Assembly: GCA_013397435.1 (NCBI GenBank)
Contig: VZRG01002531.1
Span: forward strand, 1 to 64,000
From: Erythrocercus mccallii
Lineage: Eukaryota; Chordata; Aves; Passeriformes; Dicruridae
DNA length: 64,000 bases
Reading direction: 5' to 3'
The notes under the pieces were generated by a model. It made no database searches and was not told the DNA's origin. It worked only from the letters and a program-made list of their open reading frames with translations. Positions 1 to 11,026 of the stretch are shown in pieces (the stretch's first letter is position 1; every line of letters begins with the position of its first letter). Position numbers and translations under genes: made by a program.

Positions 1-81
1 TTATAACAAAACCAAACTATAACTTCAAATAATAACACAACTTTTCATAACACGAATTACATCATATGCTCATATATATCA
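1..81 (-). mobile_element. Partial LTR (5' end only), same family as the LTRs at 409 and 2894
   Basis: Read on the minus strand, the element begins TGATATATATGAGC at position 81. It contains the 16-mer TGTAATTCGTGTTATG, which is also present in the LTR at 2894-3591. The rest of the LTR lies beyond the left window edge, so length, poly(A) signal and target-site duplication cannot be checked. The boundary at 81 is inferred from alignment with the two complete relatives in this window. Confidence 0.6.
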
Positions 82-408
82 ATCTCATCTCACTGAAGAA
101 GAAACAGGAGGATCAAATGATGCCAACAATCTTCTTTCTTCCTGGGCCAAGCAGTCCCTCTTACCTATACTTTTACAATCTATATTAAGTGTGCAAAGGC
201 TGCAGAAAATATGGAGGGTTTCATTCTGGATGGAGGGCCACTCTGGCTGAGCCACCCTTTGGTGTCCTTGCATGGCTCCCAGTCCACTGGGGCCATGTGT
301 GCACTCTGCAGGCAGGAGTCATGCCTCATGCACAGCAAGAAAGTACAGAGGAGCGTTGGATGTATTTGAGCACACCCAGGTGATGCTGCAAACTATCCTA
401 AGTATCAG
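82..408. other. Intervening sequence between two LTRs, nothing recognised
   Basis: No repeat, RNA gene or convincing reading frame is visible. It does not look like retroviral internal sequence, and the LTR to its right has its own target-site duplication. The two flanking LTRs are therefore probably separate insertions. Confidence 0.4.
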
Positions 409-1196
409 TGTTATATATATGAATGATTGAAATTAATTCGTGCATGTTATTTATGAGTAATTAAAGTTAATTTGGGTTTGAGTTTATGACATATAAAATG
501 TTATAGCCAAAGCTACTCTTGGTAAAAACGAATCTTGAAACAGCAGTTTCAAGGGTAGCACCTTGGAACCAGGGTGGGGGAGACTTCGTGTTTTGCATTT
601 GTATAAACAAAAGCAGGCTTGCCCAGCGAGTTAATAGCTGTGGCCAACTCGCGGCCATTCACATTAATCATCGAAGCTGATAACAGGATACCCAACAATA
701 CAGCCAAGGCCAGAAAATCAATAGAGAGACACTCCACCCAGAGAACTCTTTTCTACATGAAGCTGAACTTCTCAGAGACAAGACAAAGGAACCAGCCCAG
801 AGACAGAAAACAAAACCATCAACCGAGATGAGGGACAGTATCAGCCCATAAAGGAACATCAGCAGCGAGGCAGCAAGACTAAGAAACCTTTTCAGGCAAG
901 CTGAAGACCGACATTAGTCCAACACCAGCACACCAACTTCATAAAAGAACTCTGTTTTTCTATTGACAGCTCTCGCCTGAGGGCTACCAAAACGCTATAA
1001 AAACGGGACTGTCTAAGGGGAATACGTGGACAGAGAGGGGAATGCCCAGATAGACGCTGTCTCTCTGTTCCACCAGTGTCAGATCCCTAGGCCTGACACT
1101 TGATCGGTTTGTATCGTGGTCTTTTTCTAAATTGTTTTTTCGTTAAATAAATTTTATTTTTGTTTAATAATTTTGATTGGCATTTCATCTATAAGA
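409..1196 (+). mobile_element. Solo LTR of an endogenous retrovirus, 788 bp, with TSD TCAG
   Basis: The element starts TGTTATATATATG and ends CTATAAGA, a degenerate match to the TGTTATAA...TTATAACA ends of the related LTR at 2894-3591. It is flanked by the 4-bp direct repeat TCAG (405-408 and 1197-1200). A TATA box (TATAAAA, 996-1002) and a poly(A) signal (AATAAA, 1146-1151) sit in LTR order on the plus strand, followed by a T-rich tail with GATTGGC that its relative shares. There is no internal retroviral sequence on either side, so this is a solo LTR left by LTR-LTR recombination. A 4-bp TSD fits gammaretrovirus-like (ERV1-type) integration, but the class assignment is inference. Confidence 0.75.
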
Positions 1197-1689
1197 TCAG
1201 GAACCCTGGGATCCCCAAAACCTTCAGAGAGCTGTGCCCCTTGGAGCAAGACAAAAAGCTTGGACCAGATCCTGCTGCAGGTTCCTACCAGGATTCTCAT
1301 GTACCAGGCACAAGCATGACCATTGGTAAAGAAGCATACAGTGACTGGACTCCAGGTCACTGTGGAAGCAGAAATGGTCCTTAAAAATCCCCTGCAGTCT
1401 GTCAGCTTCCCAAAGGGTCCTCTCACCTCATGCCCCATAAGATCACCTTTCCTGCTCCTCCTGCCCTGACCGCTGTGCTGCCAACCTGCCCAGCAAGCAC
1501 CTGCCTGCTTTTCCACTCTCATTTAGTTTACTTTGTGCTGAAAGTAGCATTCCTCAGATTTACAATGCAAAATACCCCTCAGACAGCACCAAAACACTTT
1601 ACTCAGGAGTCCTAGATATGTGCAAACAGGGATTGGGGGATTTGGAATCGACACTGGCACAGCTGAGGGCTGAAATTTACATTAAAGTG
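1197..1689. other. Intergenic sequence, nothing recognised
   Basis: Moderate-GC sequence without recognisable repeat or gene. Short open frames on both strands overlap each other and have no family resemblance. Confidence 0.4.
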
Positions 1690-1885
1690 GGCTTCCTTAA
1701 TATAAGAGAATAATTTAGGTAGGAAAAGACCTCTAAGATCATCAGTCCAACCATTAACCCAGCAAGGCCAAGTGACCACTAAACTATGTCCCTAAGCACC
1801 ACATCTACACCTCTAAAAACTCCCTCAAGGGATGGTGATTCCATCAGGTCACTGGGCAACCTGTTTCAATGCCTGAATGCTTGAA
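1690..1885 (-). mobile_element. CR1 LINE fragment, left half of a split copy
   Basis: This is the reverse complement of a CR1 3' end. It carries the avian CR1 phrases 'agtccaaccattaaccca', 'ccctaagcacc' and 'gggcaacctgtttcaatgcc' in the right order. The copy stops in the segment normally followed by 'ttcagtgaagaaat'. That continuation reappears at about 2735 on the far side of the inserted tandem units, so this fragment and 2735-2886 are one element. Confidence 0.8.
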
Positions 1886-1897
1886 AGGAATGCTTGA

Positions 1898-2725
1898 AAA
1901 GGAATTCTTCCTTCCAGGAAAGGGAATGAAATCTTGAAATCCGAGAACAAAGCCTAACAAACGGTCTGGAAAGGAGATATGGTCAAAACCAGTGCAATTG
2001 AAAAAAATGAGAAAATTTGGAAATGGAGTGATTACCACCAAATGGCCTGAGATGAAATGAGGGGCAGTGAAAAGGACAAAACCTTGCCAAAATGACTCCA
2101 ATTCAAATCCTGAAATCAGGGAAGAAATGAAAATAAAGAGGGAGGAGAAGAATTTTAGGAAATGAAATGTGAAAAAGAAAAGAAATATTCCAAAACCAAG
2201 TGAAAACAGTAAAAGTGTATGGGATGACAAAAAGTGCAGGGAATTGGACTGAAGCTTTCCCAATTAATGCTCATTGAAATAGCAAGATTTCATTCCCTTT
2301 CCTGAAAGGAAGAATTTCCTTTTCCAATGAAATCTTGACATCTGAGAACAAAGTCTAACAAACACTCTGGAAAGGAGATATTGTCAAAAACAGTGCACTT
2401 GGAAAAAACGAAAAAACTTGGAAATTGAGTGATTACAACCAAATGGCCTGATATGAAATGAGGGGCAGTGTAAAGGACCAAAACTTGCCAAAATTACTCC
2501 AATTCAAATCTTGAAATCAGGGAAGAAATGCAAATAAAGAGAGAGGAGAAGATATTGAGGAAATGAAATGTGAAAAAAAAAGGAAAAATTCCAAAACCGA
2601 GCAAAAACCATCAAAGTGAATGGGATGACAAGAAGTGCAGGGAATTGCACTGAAGCTTGCCCAATTAATCCTCACTGAAATTGCAAGATTTCATTTTCTT
2701 TCCTGAAAGGGAAGTCTTCCTTTCA
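1898..2725. repeat. Tandem pair of ~401-bp units bounded by inverted repeats, inserted in a CR1
   Basis: Two A/purine-rich units repeat with a period of 401 bp (for example, GAGAAC at 1943 and 2344) and are roughly nine-tenths identical by eye. The left end of unit 1 (1910-1936) matches the reverse complement of its right end (2283-2309) at 26 of 27 positions, sharing the core AATGAAATCTTG/CAAGATTTCATT. Looser complementarity extends the inverted repeats to about 40 bp. Unit 2 ends at 2684-2710 with the same inverted terminus. The junction between units (about 2283-2337) is a near-palindrome. There is no coding potential. TIR-bounded, non-coding units of this size resemble a MITE-like non-autonomous DNA transposon, here as a head-to-tail dimer. 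A satellite with internal dyads is the alternative. I do not recognise the family. Confidence 0.7.
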
Positions 2726-2734
2726 TTTTTTCAG

Positions 2735-2886
2735 TGAAGAAATATTTCCTAATATGTGTTCCAAACCTTCACTGGAGCAAGTTGAGGCCATTTCCTGTCA
2801 TCCTGTCCTTTGCTACTTGAAAGCAGATCCTCACACCTCATTCCAATCCCTCTGAGATAATTGTGGAGAGCAGTAAGGTTTCCCCT
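2735..2886 (-). mobile_element. CR1 LINE fragment, right half of the split copy
   Basis: It continues the CR1 begun at 1690, with 'cagtgaagaaatatttcct', 'gttgaggccatttcctgtc' and 'atcctgtcctttgctac' in CR1 order. The copy is then cut by the solo LTR at 2894. The order of events is CR1 first, then the TIR units and the LTR. Confidence 0.75.
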
Positions 2887-2893
2887 ATGCTCT

Positions 2894-3591
2894 TGTTATA
2901 AATGAAAAATCGCCAATCCGATTTTAATAGAAAAATCAAAAAGTTTTATTTACAATATTTACAAATTTCTGAAAAATTTTGGAAAATAGAAAAATTGAGC
3001 CAACAAATCCCAAAACCCTAGAAGCCGGCCCAGGGTTCGGCTCCTGGTGGCACAGAGTCTGAGTCAAAACGACACTGTCTCTGCGTCCACGGAGACATGT
3101 GATTTTCAAGGCAGTCTTATACAGTTTTTCGTAGCCTGAGGCTATGGTGTACAATGAAGAGAGTGAGCTTCTCCGGTCTCTGATGAAGTCATCTATAGTT
3201 GGACAACGTAGCTGGAAGCTGGCCAGGGTGGGTCCCGCTTTGGCTAGTGTCTGTTTTTGTTTGTTGATAGCTGTGCTTGGAACTGGACAATGGTGCTAAT
3301 GGCTAGGCTCTCTCCTAGCAGCTGTCGGTCAGTGAGGGAGTTTCTGTCCTTTGTCCTCCTGTCGGCCACCTATTAACACCTCGCTCCCAAAGAGGTAGCT
3401 GCAACCTGTCCAACCAGTTTTTGGTGGTTGTCCCTTATCAGTGGTGCCGGTGGGCTGCACCCAAGCCATCTCCAAGCTGCTGAATTTTCCTGGAAAGAAA
3501 CTTTTACAAAAAGCTACATTTTCTACAATCAAACTAAATATTAATATAAAAATAACATAACACGAATTACACTATAAGCTCACTTATAACA
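2894..3591 (-). mobile_element. Solo LTR, 698 bp, minus strand, TSD CTCT
   Basis: The ends are perfect 8-bp inverted repeats, TGTTATAA at 2894 and TTATAACA ending at 3591. The 4-bp direct repeat CTCT flanks them at 2890-2893 and 3592-3595. The complement of TTTATT at 2945-2950 gives a minus-strand AATAAA near the LTR 3' end, which fixes the orientation. The LTR 5' end shares TGTAATTCGTGTTATG with the partial LTR at the window start, and its 3' end shares GATTGGC plus a T-rich tail with the LTR at 409-1196. No primer-binding site or gag-like sequence follows, so this is a solo LTR. Confidence 0.85.
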
Positions 3592-6324
3592 CTCTTAAAG
3601 GTTCCCCGGTGTGCTGTGTCCAAGGCAGGTGAGAGGGTCCTGGGTGCTGAGGGGCAGGGAGGTGACATCGCAGCGGACTGCGGGGCTGGCAGGTGACAGT
3701 GGCAGTCAGGTGATGAAGAGCTCGGCAGCATCAGCCTCTCCACCTGCTGCGGCTGGGCAGGACAAAGAGCTGAGACCGAGGAATGGGGTTGGTCACCTGG
3801 GGAGTTGTTTCACTGTGCTGCAATGGACGCCTGCATGCAGTTCCTGCCCACCCAGAGCCGGCTCCCTCCACCAACAACAGAAAAGCTCCTTTTGGGTCAG
3901 GAGAGTGAGATCAAACAGTTCTGATCATAGTCAGACAGATGCCAGCTCTGGAGCAAGGGAGAGGGCAGTCCTGGAGCTGGAAATGAAATTATAAAAGGGA
4001 ACATGGCCTCTGCAGTAGTGGCCTCCTGGTTCCTGTGTCCATCTGTCCCTGTGTCTGTACCCCAGGCACCCACAATACAGCACCCACCACAGCCACCTGC
4101 TGAACAGCATTGGGGACACTTCTCCTGGGCTCCAGCAACTGCTCTGGGACAGGATTCTCCCAAGGCCCCTGTTTTTTTTTCTTGAAGCAGCAGTGGTTAG
4201 AAAGGAAGACAGCTTTCAGGATGAAATCAGGATGAGTCCTTGTGAAGTCAGGAAAATACATGAAAAATGAATTATTCATCACTGTATTCAAAATATATCC
4301 ATCACCCTGCCATTTTGAAAATCCAGATGAAATGCTTTTGTGCTGGAATTGGATACCCCCAGAGGTAATTTTGGACTGCATTTTAAAGACCTGGCTCTTC
4401 CTCTTGTCTTGAGATCAAAGCTGATTGGAAAGCAAGAACCGCCTCCCAGAGCAGGCAGGACCTTGCCCAGCTGAGCTCAGGGCTTGCTGGAAACCCACAG
4501 AGTAAAACTCAAGGCTCAAGCTGTGTAACTGAGCACAAACTGAATCTGATTTTTTCATTATCCAAGGTGAGTGCAAACAGATAAACACAAGCGATAATGG
4601 GGAAGGGTAAATTACATTTTTTTTTTCTGCAGATGGAGTTTGGGTGGAAGAATGTTATAATCTATTTGTGTTGGTTCCTAACACAAAAAAAACTGTAGCT
4701 ATGAGTTAGGAGCTGCATTTTGCTGTACATATGCAGAAACCCCCTCAAAAATTAAACCATTTGCCAGAGACCATCTCCGCATAACTCTGCTGACAGACTG
4801 AACTGTGCAGAAGAAAGAAACACATTTGTGTTTTCAGTAGATGCAGTTTATTCCCTGGAACCCCAATTACTGTGCAGTTCAATGGGCTTTACAAAGTGTG
4901 ACCCATGGAAATGCTTCGTGGGATAGTGCTCCCACCAGCAGTGTTTTCTCAGAAGAGGTGAGACTGGCAAACAAACTCAGTTTTCTTTTTCCATCATTCC
5001 CTCAGGTTAGGACAGCAAGGGAGCACATTCCTCCTGGGGCTGAAGAAAAACAGAGCTATCAGTCCACCAGCTGGGCTTGTCCAAAAGGATGTATCTCCTT
5101 CCCCTGCATCCCGTGTAGGGAATACCTGGATGCATGCTCACAACGTGTTGGCAGCCACAGAGATGTTTTCTATGGCTTTAAGCAGAAATGGAGATACCTA
5201 GTCCATATCAGAAATCTTGCAAAGGAAAGAATACATATAAAGCACTACTATACCTGCTCTAGCTTGTAAGAGGTTATAGAAAATAAAGTTCAGAAGGGCA
5301 AAAAACTTCGGCTGATGGTTCTGACAATGTCCCGGGCAGATGTAGTCAGTCACAAACGGCATCAGCGATAGCTAATTAATTCCTAAGAGCACTTTGAATA
5401 TTAGCAGGTCGCTTCAACAATTGTGTCTTTGTTACGACTCAGAGAAGCAATTTCTCCAGGGTTTTTTTAAGTTCCATTATCTGGCTTTTCTCAAGTGAAT
5501 GTCCTGGGACCCATGATGCCCCTGAGGTACTGACTATCCTTTCCGAGGGAGGATCCACACTGTCCAGAGCACTATTTTAGCATGTTGTGGGGGTGGCTTT
5601 GGCTTAGGCTGGCTGGGGGTGTAAGGGAGGAACAGGCACAGCCACCAGTAAAGCAAGAAAATCACCCTGGCATAAAACCTGCATCATTAAGCACAAAGCC
5701 TTAAAATCAGCCCCACCCCCCACTGTCACAGAAGTGCCCCACTGGGGGCAGCTGTGGCCAAAATGCCCCTCGCTTCCTGCTCAGGTTCTCCCAAAGCCCA
5801 GTGCAAGACACACAGGTCTCTCTGAACTCCTTCCCCCAAGTGAATTTCAGCCCATGTCACCTCCCAGACTTTAGTCTATGAAAACACAGCCAGATCCAGC
5901 TCTTGTCTCTCACAGGCTAGGTGGGTCACAAGGAGATTTCATACACTCTGATGCATCTCCAGAGACAATGGACAACAAATGGGATCCAGATGTGTCCTCC
6001 AGCACAAGGCCTTCCTTTTGGAAGGAATTTCCCCAGGTCTTTCCCCAGATTTTGCTCTCAGGGTTTCTTTCATGTAATATACAGCCACCTGGCTTCCCTC
6101 CAGCTGCCAGTCATCAGCACTGGTTTCACAGGGGTGAAGGCATGGTGAAAATTTTGCCTGCTCCTTTTCATTGCCACAGTCTGCTGCCTGCTCATCCCCT
6201 ACAACCAGGGAGTGGAGCACTCTGAGCTGTCTTGAACACCCCACACCACTTCAGAAAGCCAACCACATCCTGAGTGGACAGCAGGCCCAGGAAGGGGATT
6301 CTGCCCCTTTGCTCCTTTCTGGTG
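3592..6324. other. Intergenic stretch without a recognised gene
   Basis: I see no recognisable repeat or exon here. The longest open frame (4841-5269, plus, 142 codons) has no family resemblance and no coding context. A T-run near 4617-4626 and a purine-rich stretch near 4170-4190 are unremarkable. Confidence 0.4.
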
Positions 6325-6845
6325 AGACCTCACCCACACTCCTGCATCCAGTCTGGTGTCTCCAGCACAGGAAGGCCATCAACCTGTTGGAGTGAGGCCA
6401 GAAGAGGCCACAAAAGTAATCAGAGGGCTCAAACCCCCTCTCCCAGCTGAGAGAGTTGGGGTTGTTCATGCCTGGAGAAGAGAAGGTTCCAGGAAGACCT
6501 TATAGCAACCTCCAGTACCAGGGTACTGGAAGATGACGACAACATTTTTAGTAGGGGCTTGTTGCAATGGGACAAGGGGCAAAGGTTTTAAACTGAAAGA
6601 GGATCAATTCAGCTATAAGGAAGAAAGTTTTTACAATAAGGTGTTGAGAACCACTGACACAGGTTGCCCAGAGAGGTGGTGGGTGCCCTATCCCTGGAAA
6701 CATTCGAGGTCAAGCTGAACAGCAACAGCTGCTCTGAGCAACCTGACCTAGTTGAAGGTGTCCCTGCTCATGGCAGGCAGCTTGGACTAGGTGGCTTTTA
6801 AAGGTTCCCTCCAGTCCAAACTGCTCTGATGCTGATTCTGATTCT
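6325..6845 (+). mobile_element. CR1 LINE 3' fragment
   Basis: Sense-strand CR1 ending, with 'ccagcacaggaaggccatc', 'gagagagttggggttgtt', 'agaagagaaggttccag', 'gttgcccagagaggtggt', and a tail of 'ccctccagtccaaactgctctg'. The order matches the avian CR1 3' end. The reverse transcriptase region is absent, as in most 5'-truncated copies. Confidence 0.85.
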
Positions 6846-9800
6846 TCCTTGGGAGTTCACACCACACAGCCTGCATTTCGTGAAGAGAACGGCACTGAGT
6901 CCTGCTGTATTGACATGAAACAAAGCTTAAAGCTCACAGAGAGCAGACAGTGGAGCCAAGAATGGAGCCTGGGCTCCTTAAAGCCTCCCTGCACCAGAAA
7001 TGATGATGAAACATTTATTGATTGCAATGAAGCATTGCTGCACTGAGAGAGCTAAGGCAGGAGTCCATATGGCTCAGTGTTTCAAATCTTTTGCCTCAAT
7101 ATTTTTCCGGCTACAAAAATGTATGTATTTTTTCTTGCAGGCAGATATTTGGCAGCAGAGTTAAGTGACCTCTAAGGGCTGTTATAACTTAGACCCATTT
7201 TTGAGAGCCCAGTGATGTATGAGAAAGAGCTCTGTCTTTACAAACTCCTAAAAGCACATATGACTACTGCATACTGCTTTTCCATTGAAATTTACAGACA
7301 ATTTCCAGCAGGATCACGGGTTAGGTTGTGGGCAGCCTAACATTAGTGTTGTGTCATTTTGTCTGTTTATTTTGTGAATTCTGATTTTCATAATTAATGC
7401 AGTAGAGAAATTCAACAGAGAATTCACTTGGGGGAAGGAAATATATCTGGGACTTTGAGGTTGAGGAATTTAAAACAAACTCTCTTTTAGTAAAAGCAAC
7501 CCATTAAGAGCCTCTTGATTATCTATTTGAATATTTCAATTTAAAATGCCAGTTTTTAAAAAAAAGTAAATAAAATATGCTTCAGTTCTGCAAATTAAAT
7601 TTATCCTCGGTAAAGTCCATTGAGAGATACCCTCAGGGTGAATTTTCCCTACATCTCATTTCTGCCCTGGGGTGTTTTCATAGCAGTCTGAGTCATCCAA
7701 AGCTCCCAAGCTGAATTAATTTCTGAATCTCACAGTTGATATCTCACAGCCAAACCACGTCTGTGATTCAGAGAAGTGCTGATTAACACGGAGCAGGAGG
7801 AAGTCGGGCACTGCTGTTTGCCCGTGCCCATTCCCCAGCCTGCTGGACCCAGCCTGGCTTTCTGCAGGCCCCACACGACTCTGGCACTGGGGGAATGCAG
7901 AGACTGGGCAGACTGGATGGGAAGCCACAGCAGTGGTGTGAGAGTCCTGCCCTGTCCCTTCCCCATCCCAGCAGCCAGGCAGCAGCGGCACTTTGAGCAC
8001 ATCTCCAGAGGCAGCAGCCAGGACTTGTGCTGCAGCAATGCCCCTGTGAGCCTGGCCAGCGCTCCTTTGCTCATGCTACAGATTGTCATTAGCTCCATCC
8101 TTCCTGGAGCTCGGCTCCAGCCTCTGCAGCCTGTCCTGGCCCTGCATAGAAGGTTCTCCCACAGGTTGTTGCTCCTGTCAGCAGGAGCAGTACTGAGCTG
8201 GGTTAGAAGGACAAGGAGGAGGAGACCCTTCCTCACAGGGCAGGTGGAGCACTCACACCATAGCCTCATATGGTGACAAGTGACAGTCCATAGCCAGCGA
8301 GCTCTGCCATGGGATTTCTCCATCCTCTGCATGTTGATGAGGTGCAGAGGAGATGCCAGCAGTGATGCCTCAGGCGTCTGGAATTTTCAGCATTTTTGAC
8401 TCCTCTGTTCTTCCTGTGAACATTCAGCTGGTTTTGGACACCAGGCAGAGGCACTGCCCCCAGACATGGAACAGAAATACTGTGGAGACATGACAGAGTC
8501 CTCTATGACCTCTGCACTTCCCGTCCCCAGATCCTCCTATGCCTTCAGCTGGGCTTGTTTCAAATGCAGTGAGAGGTGCAAACCCAGCTGTGCCGGGGCT
8601 CTGCAGCCACGCAGAGGGTCTGTGTCTGGGCCCTCAGGCAGGGTGGTTCTCCTGCTGCAGGTTGGTAGATGGGCAGATGGTGCCATCAGGATGATTAACA
8701 GCACTGAACCAGTTTGCCAAGAGCCTACTGATTTTCAAGAAGGGGGACATATCTTCTCCTTATGTACCAACACTGAAGTAATCTGCTTACAGCAGGAGGG
8801 AAGTCGGCTTTCAGTGTGATTTAGGGAGGGCTGGGCTGCATCCAGACACACACCAATATGATCTTTCCTGAGTGCTGTTACACATTGCCTTAATAATTAA
8901 CTAGAGATAAATAACAGTTATGTTTAACACTAGTTTGGAGCTGAGATAGGGCAGCAGACTAAGTGCCAAGACCAGATTCTGCACTGAGTGGATGGCTTCC
9001 CAATGAGTCACAGTGAGTAAAGATTGTCCGGGGGCTCTTTCTTCCCCCAGGGTGGATGACCATGTGGGGAAGCCACTGTGGTAATGGCAATGTATTAATG
9101 TATTTTCTTGATGGACTGAGAATCTGGGGAGATCTCTGGTTAACAGAGTTTATCAGATGTGATGATTTGCCATGGTCTTAAAGCAACTGGGTTGTGGCCA
9201 GACATAAGCAAGGGACATCACGAAACACTGTCACCATCAGGAGCACCTCTCCCTCCTCTGGGTTGGTACAGCTCCTCATGTACAAGAAAAAAAAAGGCAG
9301 TGCAATTGCAAGAGTTTGCAATCTTATCTCTTGACCCACATGGTAATCATCACAGAAGTGTGTCAAAAAAGACTGATAGGTGTTATCATGAGGCTTTTCC
9401 ATATCTGCCTAATTATAATGGGAATCCAGCTGTCTGGGTTGTAGTGAAAGAAAATAACAAGCTTGTTTTTGTGATATTGGATCCTGCTCATTCCCAATCC
9501 CTCACACTTTTCTCTGTGGTCCCTGCATGAGGCTGAAATGTTGGTTTAGTGAGGGTGATCACAGTGATGCTCTGGCAACCATGGCAGAGGCTGACCAAGT
9601 CCTGTGGGTCTTGATCTCCAGTTGTTGGGAAAGAAGCCAGTGTGCTCTTTCCAGTAAGACTGGGATGAAGAGAAGAAAAAGTCTGAGCTGCCTCCCTCAT
9701 ATTTTCAGAGCATCATCATCTGTTGGCAATTTACTACTGATGCAGCATGTACCAGGTTTACAGCAGGTCACTGGAAATGTACCTGGGCCCATTCATCATT

Positions 9801-10892
9801 TTTAAAAGCAAAGTAATGCTTAAGTGCAACATTAATTTAAATTTACCTTCCTGCAGAAAACTGGTGGACAGGGAGCCTTCCAAAAGATGTATTTTTATTA
9901 TCTCTTTCTTCTACCTTTGGCCATTGATAAATATTTATTTAGGCTTTAATCTGCCAAAGGCTTTAAGCACAGCTACATTTCACTTCCCTCCAGGGTAAGT
10001 GTTGGCAGGCAGCTGTCCATGATGGGCAGAGCCTGTGGCACACTCAAAAGTGTCTTCCCATGGTGGCTGGGGTGTGTGACTAAAGCCTGGCCACAGGAAC
10101 ATGTGGGTCAGAGGCAGTGGGGGTACCCCAGAACCCCCAGTAGGGGACATGAGCCCCAGTGCAGCCCCTCTCAGGGTTGTCCTGGGGAGTCTCAGCCTGG
10201 GGCACACCAGGCTAAAGGGAAAGCCTCTCTGGACTGAGAGGGGTAAGGGGTACAGGACACAGTATGGGACACACAGGAGAAGCATCTTGGAATTGCATAG
10301 GACTTACTATGGGTTCTAGAGGACGAAGAATGCAGGGGGAAAGGGAGGGATCTTGGTGGTTTGAAAGGGAATAAGGGTGGAAAACCACAACAATGAAGGA
10401 ATAAAAGGTGTCAGTGGCATGTCAAAGGTTGGCTGGTTGCTTTGTCTGGCTGGCCATGCCCTGCACATGGTCAGAAGGGCTTGTCTTTTCATTGAACTCC
10501 ACTTCAGAGGCTTTTCATGGGTGAGAGACTCTCTGCTCTGTGTGCACATTTGTGTTGGGTGTCTAGGTGAATCACTGGTAAATGTCAAGCTGGAGTAACA
10601 GGTAAGTAGGATAAAAGGCTTTAGGAGACAGATATCAAAGCATATGGTTGCTTTGAGCCTGGTCTGGATGCTGGAGGCACCAGAGATCTGTGTATTGGCT
10701 ACTGGGGGGACCAGGGGGGTCCTGGCCAGCTACTGGGGGTATTGTGGAGCCTGGAAGTCAACTGAGAGACCTGACTGTGTGTGTCTGTGCAAGAGCCAAC
10801 TGCAGACAAGAGGATTCAGGGACCAGTTATGGTGTAGACTTGAGTGTTTCAGGATAGTGGCTGGAGGGATCCACATTGTATAGATGTCTGTA
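6846..10892. other. Intergenic stretch; possible non-coding conserved block near 7360-7620
   Basis: No gene is recognised. About 7360-7620 is AT-rich, with homeodomain-like TAATTA and TTAAT cores and no repeat signature, so it is a possible enhancer on composition alone. Overlapping open frames at 7730-8332 (minus, 200 codons) and 7776-8276 (plus, 166 codons) lie on opposite strands of the same GC-richer DNA and resemble no known family. Confidence 0.35.
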
Positions 10893-10900
10893 TAACTAAC

Positions 10901-10934
<34 letters not shown>

Positions 10935-11026
10935 ATAAATAAATAAATAAATAAATGTGTGTATATATATATGTGTGTGTGTATATATGTATGTATATGT
11001 GTATATATATATATGTATTCTATTAA
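10893..11026. repeat. Compound microsatellite (AACT)n-(AAAT)n-(TG/TA)n
   Basis: An AACT tetramer tract (about 10893-10933) passes directly into AAAT tetramers (about 10933-10955) and then into alternating TG and TA dinucleotides up to about 11026. The three phases share edges, which suggests stepwise slippage from one into the next. Confidence 0.9.

Noticed and set aside
80..3591. A single full-length provirus between the LTRs at 1-81 and 2894-3591
   Set aside because: The right-hand LTR has its own TSD (CTCT), no primer-binding site adjoins it, and the interval holds CR1, the TIR units and an opposite-strand solo LTR, not gag-pol-env.
7730..8332. 200-codon minus frame with a leucine-rich stretch (GLLLLVLLTQL)
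   Set aside because: The hydrophobic stretch is not N-terminal, a plus-strand frame covers the same DNA, and no family is recognisable.
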